DNA of 7,567 bases from an uncultured Planctomycetaceae bacterium (GTDB lineage Bacteria > Planctomycetota > Planctomycetia > Pirellulales > UBA1268): the NCBI GenBank assembly GCA_937900985.1, contig CALCGM010000467.1, positions 1-7,567 on the forward strand, written 5' to 3'. Below the pieces are notes generated by a model, which searched no databases, had not been told where the DNA came from, and saw only the letters and a list, made by a program, of their open reading frames with translations. Shown piece after piece: positions 1 through 6,599 of the stretch. A program made the position numbers and the translations under genes. Within the stretch, counting starts at the first letter, position 1; each line of letters begins with the position of its first letter.

Positions 1-1479
1 CTCTCTGTGCTCGCCTGTGCTGCCAGCTGGAACATCTCGAAGCATGTGAAGGCCTATTTCGTGCTCTTCCTGCTTTTGGAGACGGGCATGATCGGTGTGT
101 TTGTCTCGCTCGATTTCTTCCTGTTCTACGTGTTCTGGGAAGTGATGCTGTTGCCGATGTACTTTCTCATCGGCATCTGGGGCGGGCCGCGGCGGGAGTA
201 TGCCGCGATCAAGTTCTTTCTCTACACGCTGCTCGGCAGCGTGCTGATGCTGCTGGCCATCCTGATGCTCTACTTCAACAGCGATGTGAAGCTGCTGAGC
301 GACGAACAGCTGATTGCCACCCACGTGGTGAGCCCTCAGCTCGAGGCGGCGGAGCAGGCGGAAGCGATCGCAGCGCTGCGGGCCTCCGACTCGGCGGTTC
401 ATTCCTTCAATCTGTTGGCGCTGGCGGCGATTGGCCAGATGCCAGACTCGCCGTTTGCGGCTGCCCAGGTGTTTGGCATGAACCTGGAGGTGCTGGCGTT
501 TCTGCTGCTCCTGATCGGGTTTGTAATCAAGGTGCCGGTGGTGCCAGTGCACACCTGGCTGCCCGATGCTCACGTCGAGGCTCCAACGCCAATCTCGATG
601 ATCCTGGCAGGCGTTCTGCTGAAGCTCGGCGGCTACGGGATCATCCGGATCTGCTACCCGATCTGTCCTGGGGGTGGCCTGGAACTTGCCTGGCTCGTCT
701 GCGGTGTGGGCGTTGTCTCGATGCTCTACGGTGCCTTTGCGGCGCTCGCTCAGAAAGACTTCAAACGGATGGTGGCCTACAGCTCCGTCAGCCACATGGG
801 CTATGTGATGCTGGGCCTGGGCGTCTGGAGTGCGGTCGCTGGCCGTGAGTATGCCTGGGAGTCATGGGCTCAGGGTGTCAACGGGGCGATGTTTCAGATG
901 CTCGCCCACGGCATCTCGTCAGCCGGCATGTTCTTTATGGTCGGCGTGCTCTACGACCGGGTGCATCACCGCAACCTGGAAGAGTTTGGCGGCATTTTTG
1001 GCCGGATGCCTGTCTACGCAGGGATGGCGGTCGCAGTGTTCTTCGCGGGCCTCGGCCTTCCAGGCCTGTGTGGCTTCATTGGTGAGGTGCTCGTGACGCT
1101 CTCCGCCTGGAACTACAGCCATGTCTACGCGGCCCTGTCGGCGTTTACGGTGATTCTGACAGCGGGCTATATCCTCTGGGCAATCCAGCGGGTCTACCTC
1201 GGGGCGGAGTATCGTGGTCCTCACGAAGAGGCCCTGACGCCGATGACGCGACGCGAACTGGCGATCGCCACGCCGTTGGTCTTCCTCTCTGTTGTTTTCG
1301 GGGTCTACCCGCAGTCGCTCTTCGACTACGTCACGCCGTCGGTGAATCAGCAGGTGGAGACGCTGGCGGCATGGACCCGCGATGTGCATGACGCCGATGC
1401 GAATGCGGACGTGGTGCAGGCTGCCAACAACGCTGCCCTTCAACACGTGGCTGCCAACTCGGGGGTATCGACGCCGTGA
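1..1479 (+). CDS. nuoM: NADH-quinone oxidoreductase subunit M, 5' end outside window
   Basis: This is an antiporter-like membrane subunit of respiratory complex I, one of those that couple NADH:quinone oxidoreduction to proton pumping across the cytoplasmic membrane. The frame is open to the left edge, so the GTG at 7 is probably internal. By comparison with E. coli NuoM (about 509 residues, recalled), roughly the first 100 residues lie outside the window. Counting from the codon at 7, the family residues are present: Glu45 in FWEVMLLPMY (E. coli E144), Lys175 in VIKVPVVP (K234), the proton-channel stretch HTWLPDAH, Lys206 in VLLKLGG (K265), His263 in SVSHMGY, His301 in LAHG and Glu360 in GFIGE (E407). 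Most of the rest is hydrophobic membrane helix. Residues about 92-155 form a loop some 40 residues longer than in E. coli, and the C-terminus has a polar tail of about 35 residues. The stop codon overlaps the nuoN start, indicating a nuo operon with translational coupling. The assignment is secure; only the start is missing. Confidence 0.97.
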   Translation, partial: LSVLACAASWNISKHVKAYFVLFLLLETGMIGVFVSLDFFLFYVFWEVMLLPMYFLIGIWGGPRREYAAIKFFLYTLLGSVLMLLAILMLYFNSDVKLLSDEQLIATHVVSPQLEAAEQAEAIAALRASDSAVHSFNLLALAAIGQMPDSPFAAAQVFGMNLEVLAFLLLLIGFVIKVPVVPVHTWLPDAHVEAPTPISMILAGVLLKLGGYGIIRICYPICPGGGLELAWLVCGVGVVSMLYGAFAALAQKDFKRMVAYSSVSHMGYVMLGLGVWSAVAGREYAWESWAQGVNGAMFQMLAHGISSAGMFFMVGVLYDRVHHRNLEEFGGIFGRMPVYAGMAVAVFFAGLGLPGLCGFIGEVLVTLSAWNYSHVYAALSAFTVILTAGYILWAIQRVYLGAEYRGPHEEALTPMTRRELAIATPLVFLSVVFGVYPQSLFDYVTPSVNQQVETLAAWTRDVHDADANADVVQAANNAALQHVAANSGVSTP

Positions 1480-3272
1480 ATCCTGCCTCGTTTCTCACGC
1501 CGGTTCTTCACGACACACTACAGGTGTCGCTGCCTTTGTTCCGCACGGAACTGGCCCTGGCAGCCACCATCGTGCTCGTGTTGCTCGTGCGGATGCTGCC
1601 CGGGCTTCGTCGCTTGGATTCAGGCGTGGTCGCGCTGGGCGGTGTTTTGTTTGCTGCCTGGTATGCCTGGAGCGACCTCAGGAGCTTGCCTGGCTCGCCT
1701 TGGCTCGTGGGGACGGCGTCGCCGGATCGGGTGGAGCTTTTCACCGGCCTGTTGGTGTTTGATCCGCTCACGGCGTTTATCCGGTTTCTGCTTGCCGGCT
1801 TTCTGGTGATGTTCAGCGTGTTCACCAGAATCACGGGAATCCCCGACCAGGAAGACGCTGCAGATTTCAATGTGCTGGTGCTCGGCGCGACGCTCGGGAT
1901 GTGCCTGATGGCATCAGCAAACCATCTGCTGGCTGTGTTTATGGCCGTCGAAATGGCGAGCGTGCCGAGCTATGCCCTGGCTGGCTTGCTCAAGGGGCGA
2001 CGGACCAGTTCCGAGGCAGCGCTGAAATACGCGGTCTACGGTGCCGGTGCCGCGGGGGTCATGCTCTACGGCATCAGCCTGCTGGCGGGATCGCTCGGAA
2101 CCTTTCACCTGCCCACGGCAGCGACCCGTTTGGCTGCGATCGGCAGTGCGGGCTTCCCCGATGGCGCTGCCATGGTGCTCATGCTGGGCGGACTGATGCT
2201 GGGCGTTGGCCTTGCCTTCAAGCTTTCCGCCGTGCCGTTCCACTTCTGGGCGCCGGACGTGTTTGAGGGGGCTGCGGCGGAGATTGGTGGTTTCCTCTCC
2301 GTTGCGAGCAAAACCGCAGCCGTGGCACTGCTGGTGCGGGTGGCTCTCGGCTTTGGAATGCCGGCTCCCGCCTCGGAGACGGTGCCACCAGCGGTCGCGG
2401 TGATGGCCGGCGAAGAGGGTGGTCAGACCAGCGGTGTCGACCGCAGCGGCGTGCGGTTTGTGGCGATGCGTCAGGAAGGCGGGGCAGGCGACGCAGTCGA
2501 GCCCGCTTCGGTGCTCGCTCCGGCCGCGGCGGCTCAGCGTGAGTCGGAACGAGCCGGCTTGGCGGGGGTGCGTTCGTTTACCGTGGCGGTGATTGCACTG
2601 CTGGCGGCGATCACCTGCACGCTGGGCAACCTGGGAGCCTACGGGCAGACGAACATCAAGCGGATGCTCGCCTATTCAACGATCGCGCATGCCGGATACC
2701 TGATGATGGGAGTCGCGGCGGCGGTGGCGCTTGCTGGCAGCAATCCCTCATTGGCAGCCACCGCGGTGGCTGCGGTGTCGTTCTATCTGGCGACCTATCT
2801 GTTCATGAACATGTCGGCCTTCCTGATCGTGGCGGTGCTGAGGAATCGGCTGCGGAGTGAGGAGATCAGCAGCTATGCCGGGCTGGTGAAGACAAGCCCC
2901 GGTTTGGTGGTGCTGATGGGCGTGGTGCTCGTGAGCCTGATCGGCCTGCCGCCCTTGGCTGGATTTGTCGGGAAGTTCTTGGTGTTTGCCGCACTGGTGG
3001 AAGGGATCACGGTCTCGGCCGAAGGCAGCATCTTGCTGGCGTTGCTGGTGGTGGGGGGCCTCAACACGGTGCTGAGCCTCTTCTACTACCTCCGCGTTTT
3101 GAAGGTGATGACGTTTGATCCGCCTCCTGCCGATCGGCCGCAGCCGAGCGTGGGCCTTGTCTCGCTCTCAGGTGCTGCGATCACGGCGTTTGTGGTGCCG
3201 ATCGTGATCTTCGGTGTGTTCTGGTCGGGCCTCTACACCCTGGCGCACCTCACAGGGGGGATTGTTTCCTGA
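1476..3272 (+). CDS. nuoN: NADH-quinone oxidoreductase subunit N, with an enlarged loop
   Basis: This is the complex I membrane subunit next to NuoM in most nuo operons, a second antiporter-like proton-translocating protein. The GTG start overlaps the nuoM TGA by four bases (GTGA). A weak GGGGG at 1461-1465 could serve for ribosome binding, and coupling to nuoM is likely. Family residues are in place: Glu159 in MAVEMASVPSY (E. coli E133), Lys184 in AALKYAVYG, Lys249 in FKLSAVPFHFWAPDVFEG (K217), Lys279 in SKTAAV (K247), the QTNIKRMLAYSTIAHAGY stretch at 391-408, and Lys500 in GFVGKF followed by FYYLRV. At 598 residues it is far longer than E. coli NuoN (about 485). Most of the excess is a polar Gly/Ala/Glu-rich segment at residues about 296-364, between the helix carrying Lys279 and the next one. 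The frame stays open through it, so this looks like a true insertion and not a frameshift. The identification is secure. Confidence 0.97.
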   Translation: MNPASFLTPVLHDTLQVSLPLFRTELALAATIVLVLLVRMLPGLRRLDSGVVALGGVLFAAWYAWSDLRSLPGSPWLVGTASPDRVELFTGLLVFDPLTAFIRFLLAGFLVMFSVFTRITGIPDQEDAADFNVLVLGATLGMCLMASANHLLAVFMAVEMASVPSYALAGLLKGRRTSSEAALKYAVYGAGAAGVMLYGISLLAGSLGTFHLPTAATRLAAIGSAGFPDGAAMVLMLGGLMLGVGLAFKLSAVPFHFWAPDVFEGAAAEIGGFLSVASKTAAVALLVRVALGFGMPAPASETVPPAVAVMAGEEGGQTSGVDRSGVRFVAMRQEGGAGDAVEPASVLAPAAAAQRESERAGLAGVRSFTVAVIALLAAITCTLGNLGAYGQTNIKRMLAYSTIAHAGYLMMGVAAAVALAGSNPSLAATAVAAVSFYLATYLFMNMSAFLIVAVLRNRLRSEEISSYAGLVKTSPGLVVLMGVVLVSLIGLPPLAGFVGKFLVFAALVEGITVSAEGSILLALLVVGGLNTVLSLFYYLRVLKVMTFDPPPADRPQPSVGLVSLSGAAITAFVVPIVIFGVFWSGLYTLAHLTGGIVS

Positions 3273-3305
3273 TCGAGCCCGGGCCGCTCTGGGGCGGGGC
3301 TCGAT
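3272..3305 (+). terminator. Inverted repeat at the end of nuoN, possible terminator
   Basis: The arms ATCGAGCCC (3272-3280) and GGGCTCGAT (3297-3305) are perfect 9-base inverted repeats around a 16-base GC-rich loop that could itself pair further (CCGC with GCGG). The left arm begins at the last base of the nuoN stop codon. No T-run follows on either strand, so this is not a classic intrinsic terminator. It may be a 3'-end-stabilising or Rho-assisted structure at the end of the nuo operon. Confidence 0.4.
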
Positions 3306-3328
3306 GAACGAAGGAAGACGACTGACCG

Positions 3329-3799
3329 ATGCCTGCAAATCCAACCAGCGATCTCTCGAGCGAGCGGCTCGTGCACCTGATGCAGTCGCTCGGGCCGTCA
3401 CTCGCGCTTTTCATCGACGATTCCGGCATCTGGTCGAGGCCGGGGGCTGAGGAAATCAAGCTTGCGATTGCTGATCTGTGCACCGACCTGAGAAGTCTTA
3501 TTGATCGGGCGGGCGTGCTGCTGGACGAACGCGACATCCCCACCCCGCAGGTGGAGTATCCGATTCGCTACACGGCCCTGCACGACATCGATCTCGGATA
3601 TCTGCTTCCTCAGCTTCATCAGGAAACTCGTGGCCAGATTGCTGCGGTCGAGTCCTGGGGCGATACGGCGGGAGATGGAGGCGACGTTCTTCGGGAAGCT
3701 CGGATCACGCTCCAGTCGCACCTCGATGTGCTCGCTCAGCTCTCCGCACAAAAGAAGAGCAGCCAGGCTGAGGCGGTGAAGCCGTCTGAGGCGACCTGA
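3329..3799 (+). CDS. Hypothetical protein, helical, 156 residues
   Basis: I do not recognise this protein. It is acidic, soluble-looking and without a signal peptide or membrane segment. The sequence suggests mostly amphipathic helices: residues about 10-30, 39-66, 82-110 and 118-142, then a short polar Lys/Ser/Glu tail. The third helix carries YTALHDIDLGYLLPQLHQE, with His85, Asp88, His97 and Glu99, and Glu108 and His131 follow. A four-helix-bundle fold of the ferritin-like or DinB-like kind is conceivable, but that is inference from helix count and His/Glu placement only. The ATG at 3329 has an AAGGAAG (3311-3317) about 11 bases upstream, a longish but usable spacing. The gene follows nuoN by 56 bases, separated by a hairpin, and precedes tatD by 31 bases, so it may be co-transcribed with tatD. 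Its residue composition is natural and the frame is uninterrupted, so it is probably a real gene. Confidence 0.75.
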   Translation: MPANPTSDLSSERLVHLMQSLGPSLALFIDDSGIWSRPGAEEIKLAIADLCTDLRSLIDRAGVLLDERDIPTPQVEYPIRYTALHDIDLGYLLPQLHQETRGQIAAVESWGDTAGDGGDVLREARITLQSHLDVLAQLSAQKKSSQAEAVKPSEAT

Positions 3800-3830
3800 C
3801 TCGGCTCCTCTTCAATGGCAGCACCGTCTG

Positions 3831-4604
3831 ATGGAATTCTTTGACAGTCACTGCCACCTCGACCCAATGCGGTATGGAGGCGATCTTCCCGGCGTGCTTG
3901 AGCGAGCGCGTGCTGCCGGAGTGTGCTTTCTGCACGTAATCGGCACCCGGGCGGTCGATAGTGCTGCCGCGGCCGATCTGGCCGAACGGGAAGAGGGCCT
4001 GACCGCTTCGGCGGGCATCCACCCCAACGATGCGGCGGAGGCCGATGATGAGGAGTGGGAGCAGGTGGTGCAGCTCGTCGAGTCTGGCCGGGTGCAGGCG
4101 GTCGGCGAAACCGGCCTCGACTGGTATCGTGACACGGCTCCACCCGATCGGCAGAGGCTGTTCTTCGACCGCCACATCCGTCTGGCCCAGCGGGTGGGGC
4201 TGCCGCTGGTGATTCACACGCGGGAAAGCACCGACGACGTGCTCGCCATGCTTCGGGAAGCCTTGGAGCGGGGGCCACTGACGGCCGTCTTGCACTCGTT
4301 CACCGGGACGGCCGAGCAGGCGGCCGAAGCGGTGCGGTTGGGCTGCTCCATCGGATTTGCCGGGATGGCGACGTTTCGCTCCGGCGGGGCAGTGCGGGAG
4401 GTGGCGGTGGGGGTTCCGGCGGATCGGTTGCTGATCGAAACCGACAGTCCCTTTCTCTCGCCAGAGCCGCTGCGGGGCCGCCGCAACGAGCCGGCGCATG
4501 TGATTCATACGGCCCGCTGCCTGGCGATCGCCAGGGGGGAAAGCCTTGAGTCGCTTGCCTCAGCAACGACCGCCAACGCTCGGCGGCTGTTTCATCGCCG
4601 CTGA
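3831..4604 (+). CDS. tatD: TatD-family metal-dependent hydrolase (DNase-like)
   Basis: This is a cytoplasmic amidohydrolase-superfamily protein. Characterised TatD relatives are metal-dependent 3'-5' exonucleases linked to DNA repair or turnover, and some act on other substrates. Length (257 residues) matches the family (about 260). The metal-binding set is complete: His7 and His9 in DSHCHLD, Glu93 in VGETGLDWY, His129 in LVIHTR, His155 in VLHSFTG and Asp205 in IETDSPFL. The family signatures GIHP (62-65), RNEP (218-221) and the C-terminal NARRLF (249-254) are also there. The ATG at 3831 is chosen because the family begins a few residues before the HxH motif. There is no good Shine-Dalgarno sequence ahead of it, so it may be read by coupling with the gene ending at 3799 or as a weakly initiated message. 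Family assignment is firm; which TatD paralogue it is (TatD, YcfH or YjjV type) cannot be told. Confidence 0.95.
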   Translation: MEFFDSHCHLDPMRYGGDLPGVLERARAAGVCFLHVIGTRAVDSAAAADLAEREEGLTASAGIHPNDAAEADDEEWEQVVQLVESGRVQAVGETGLDWYRDTAPPDRQRLFFDRHIRLAQRVGLPLVIHTRESTDDVLAMLREALERGPLTAVLHSFTGTAEQAAEAVRLGCSIGFAGMATFRSGGAVREVAVGVPADRLLIETDSPFLSPEPLRGRRNEPAHVIHTARCLAIARGESLESLASATTANARRLFHRR

Positions 4605-4620
4605 GCCTGCTGCGTTACGA

Positions 4621-4648
4621 CTCTCGGCCTCGGGGGCGTGGCCGAGGG
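4621..4648 (+). terminator. GC-rich hairpin after tatD, possible terminator
   Basis: CTCGGCC (4623-4629) pairs perfectly with GGCCGAG (4640-4646). The stem extends to nine pairs with one T-G and one C-G pair (4621-4622 with 4647-4648), around a 10-base loop. It lies 17 bases after the tatD stop. The only T-run (4665-4669) is some 17 bases past the stem, too far for a classic intrinsic terminator, so the terminator role is tentative. Confidence 0.45.
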
Positions 4649-4649
4649 A

Positions 4650-4677
4650 ATGACGCTGAGCAAATTTTTGGTAGGCT
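4650..4677 (+). promoter_or_regulatory. Weak candidate promoter for the STAS/phosphatase unit
   Basis: ATGACG (4650-4655, four of six matches to TTGACA) and TAGGCT (4672-4677, three of six matches to TATAAT) are 16 bases apart, with an AT-rich AAATTTTT between them in an otherwise GC-rich region. The position between the tatD hairpin and the STAS gene is right for a promoter, but the match is poor and an alternative sigma factor could well be used. Confidence 0.25.
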
Positions 4678-4680
4678 ACC
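4670..4680. repeat. Short palindrome GGTAG-G-CTACC upstream of the STAS gene
   Basis: A perfect 5-base inverted repeat with a single central base overlaps the candidate -10 region. It is a possible operator half-site pair or part of a promoter element. At this length chance occurrence cannot be excluded. Confidence 0.3.
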
Positions 4681-4696
4681 GCACAGGTCTGCCGTG

Positions 4697-4711
4697 GGGG
4701 CGGACCGCCCC
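4697..4711. repeat. GC palindrome GGGGCGG-A-CCGCCCC upstream of the STAS gene
   Basis: Seven-base arms are perfectly symmetric about base 4704. In RNA this could form a six-pair stem with a GAC triloop within 20-30 bases of the STAS start codon, where it might affect translation. As DNA it could be a protein-binding site. Both are inference; the symmetry itself is plain in the sequence. Confidence 0.4.
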
Positions 4712-4725
4712 ATGCACTCCGACGG

Positions 4726-5091
4726 ATGGTGTCGATGTCGACTTTTCGCAAGCTCAACGTCTCCCGTGTCAAAGATGTTGATGTCGTGATCTTCAAAGAC
4801 AGCAAAATCCTCGATGAGGAACTGCTGGATGAGCTGCGGACCGAACTCTCGGCTGTGGTTGGCAATCGGCCCGCGCCGGACGTCCTGCTCGACTTCTCCA
4901 ACGTCGAGTTTATGTCGAGTGCGATGCTCGGCTTGCTTGGCGTGGTGCATCGCAAGATGAAGAAGGCTGATGGCCGGCTGAAGATGTGCTCCATTCGCCC
5001 CGAGATCTTCACCGTCTTCAAGCTGACGAATCTCGACAAGCTTTTCAGCATCTACGGCGATGCCGGGGATGCGATGAAGGCTTTTGAGTAG
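4726..5091 (+). CDS. STAS-domain protein, anti-sigma-factor-antagonist-like
   Basis: This is a single STAS domain of the SpoIIAA/RsbV type. Family members are soluble switch proteins that bind a partner kinase or anti-sigma factor when unphosphorylated and release it when phosphorylated on a Ser/Thr. Seen here are an N-terminal strand pair (VSRVKDVDVVIF), a helix DEELLDELRTEL, the central strand LLDFSNVEF (residues 54-62) and the phosphosite loop MSSAMLGLLG (63-72), followed by a helix and the strand RLKMCSI. In RsbV/SpoIIAA the loop is D-S-S/T-G. Here Ser64 replaces Asp, Ser65 keeps the phosphorylatable position, and Met67 replaces Gly. Two starts are possible: ATG 4726 (121 residues) or ATG 4735 (118 residues, beginning MSTFRKL). 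Neither has a strong ribosome site, and the second may be the true one. The PP2C phosphatase gene 75 bases downstream on the same strand is the obvious functional partner. Confidence 0.92.
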   Translation: MVSMSTFRKLNVSRVKDVDVVIFKDSKILDEELLDELRTELSAVVGNRPAPDVLLDFSNVEFMSSAMLGLLGVVHRKMKKADGRLKMCSIRPEIFTVFKLTNLDKLFSIYGDAGDAMKAFE

Positions 5092-5155
5092 GCTGCCGCT
5101 CGCCCGCAATCTGGCAGGGTTCAGGACGCTGGCAGTGTTTACGAAGAGAGTTGGG

Positions 5156-5161
5156 AAGGAG
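5156..5161 (+). promoter_or_regulatory. Shine-Dalgarno AAGGAG for the REC-PP2C gene
   Basis: AAGGAG lies five bases before the ATG at 5167. It is the strongest ribosome-binding site in the window and fixes the start of the phosphatase gene. Confidence 0.8.
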
Positions 5162-5166
5162 CCGGC

Positions 5167-6555
5167 ATGAACGCGGTCGACATCGTGGTCGCCGAGGACA
5201 GTCGCATCCAGGCGCGGATGCTTGAAAAGGTTCTCGTCGATGCTGGCCATTCAGTGCGGCTGGCTGAGCATGGCGGCAAGGCCTTGGAGCTCGTTCGGGA
5301 GCGGCGGCCGGATGTGATCATCTCCGACATTGAGATGCCGGAGATGGATGGCTACTCGTTCTGCAAAGCCGTCAAGTCGGATCCAGAGCTGCGGACCGTC
5401 CCGTTGATTCTGCTCTCTACGCTGTCGGATCCGGTCGACATCATTCGTGGTCTCGATGCAGGGGCCGACAACTATGTCACCAAGCCCTATGACCCAGGGT
5501 ATCTGCTGGCGAGGATGGGTGACCTGCTCGCCACGCCGATCGAGACCGATACGGCCGGTGAAGCGACGCTTGATGTCACGCTTGCTGGTCAGACTTTTCA
5601 GGTGAAGGCCGGGCGTCAGCAGGTGCTCAATCTGCTCGTTTCCACGTTTGAAAACGCGGTCACGAAAAACAAAGAGCTGGTCGTCGTCAACCGTGACCTC
5701 TCGCTCGCCCGCGACGAACTGCAGCGATCCAACCAGGAACTGACCGCCCTCAACGAGCGGATTTCGCGGATCAACAAGCAGATGACGCGAGACCTGGAGG
5801 CTGCCGCACGCGTGCAGCAGTCGCTCCTGCCGGATGAGGAAGTCACCGTCCCGCAGGTCGATCTCGCCTGGCGGTATGTGCCCTGCCAGAGTCTTGCTGG
5901 CGATTTTCTCAATGTGTTTCAGCTCGATGCTGAGCACCTGGGGCTCTACGTGGTCGATGTCAGCGGCCACGGAGTGCCGTCGTCACTGATGGCCGTGACC
6001 GTGGGGCGATTTCTCTCGCCGAAAGTGTCTGACTCATCGCTGCTTGTGCGTCCTGATGGCAACGGCGGGATCAAGCTCGCCACGCCCTCTGAGGTTGCCT
6101 TTCAGCTCAACGGGCTTTTCCAAGCCGATGAGTTTTCCGGGCTCTACTTCACGATGCTCTATGGCGTGCTGCATGTCCCGAGCGGCCGCCTGCGGTATGT
6201 GTCGGCGGGGCACACCCCACTGGCCCAGGTCGCCGCCGATGGCACGGCCACGCTGCACGAGATGAGTGGTTTTCCTGTGGGCTTTGTGCCCGAGGTTGAG
6301 TTTGACGAGGAGTCGCTGACGCTCTCGCCTGGCGACCGCATCTACCTTTATTCCGACGGTGTGCCTGAGGCAATGAACGCCGAACGCGAGCAGTTTGGTG
6401 ACGAAGCGATGAAGGCGGTGCTGTCGCAAGGCCGCAGAGACGGCCTTGATGGAACCGTCGCGTCGCTGCTCTCGGCGGTTGAAACGTGGTGTGTGCCCAA
6501 CGGTCCACTCGACGACGTGTCGATCCTCGGCCTGGAGTGGGGCGGCGGGAACTGA
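5167..6555 (+). CDS. Response regulator with PP2C/SpoIIE-type serine phosphatase output
   Basis: This is a cytoplasmic two-domain signalling protein that probably dephosphorylates the STAS protein encoded just upstream, under control of receiver phosphorylation. Residues 1-120 form a REC domain with acidic pocket Glu10-Asp11, phosphoacceptor Asp54 in SDIEMPEMDG, Ser84/Thr85 and Lys106 in VTKPY. Residues about 133-165 form a linker, RQQVLNLLVSTFENAV, of a kind seen after receivers in other signalling proteins. A coiled coil spans about 165-215. The RVQQSLLP motif (215-222) opens the phosphatase domain (about 215-458), with metal-site residues Asp246 (AGDFLN), Asp264 (VDVSGHGVPSS), Asp397 (YSDGVPEA) and Asp449-Asp450 (LDDVSILGL), plus YVSAGHTPL. 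The second Asp of the usual GDxxD is Asn249, a variant I believe is common in REC-PP2C proteins. Architecture resembles RsbU-like and RssB/HsbR-like regulators. No cognate histidine kinase or anti-sigma kinase lies in the window. Confidence 0.94.
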   Translation: MNAVDIVVAEDSRIQARMLEKVLVDAGHSVRLAEHGGKALELVRERRPDVIISDIEMPEMDGYSFCKAVKSDPELRTVPLILLSTLSDPVDIIRGLDAGADNYVTKPYDPGYLLARMGDLLATPIETDTAGEATLDVTLAGQTFQVKAGRQQVLNLLVSTFENAVTKNKELVVVNRDLSLARDELQRSNQELTALNERISRINKQMTRDLEAAARVQQSLLPDEEVTVPQVDLAWRYVPCQSLAGDFLNVFQLDAEHLGLYVVDVSGHGVPSSLMAVTVGRFLSPKVSDSSLLVRPDGNGGIKLATPSEVAFQLNGLFQADEFSGLYFTMLYGVLHVPSGRLRYVSAGHTPLAQVAADGTATLHEMSGFPVGFVPEVEFDEESLTLSPGDRIYLYSDGVPEAMNAEREQFGDEAMKAVLSQGRRDGLDGTVASLLSAVETWCVPNGPLDDVSILGLEWGGGN

Positions 6556-6599
6556 CGCGGCTTCTCGGCCCTCTGTGGGTCGACCTTAAGACGCCTTCT

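Noticed and set aside
919..1446. Long minus-strand open frame (175 codons) opposite nuoM
   Set aside because: It lies wholly inside nuoM, whose residues match the family throughout. The antisense product is Arg/His-rich with no recognisable motif, as expected of a shadow frame in GC-rich DNA.
3815..3844. Nine-codon ATG reading frame just before and overlapping the tatD start
   Set aside because: It has no ribosome site. Such a short frame occurs easily by chance, although a leader-peptide role cannot be formally excluded.
3705..4508. Minus-strand open frame of 267 codons opposite tatD
   Set aside because: It overlaps tatD, which has every catalytic residue of its family. The antisense translation is low-complexity and Pro/Arg/His-rich.
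5111..5135. Direct repeat CTGGCAG twice, 18 bases apart, upstream of the phosphatase gene
   Set aside because: Seven-base copies in a GC-rich gap are too short to support a binding site without conservation data.
5251..5970. Minus-strand open frame of 239 codons opposite the REC-PP2C gene
   Set aside because: The + strand protein has complete receiver and phosphatase motifs across this span; the reverse frame has none.
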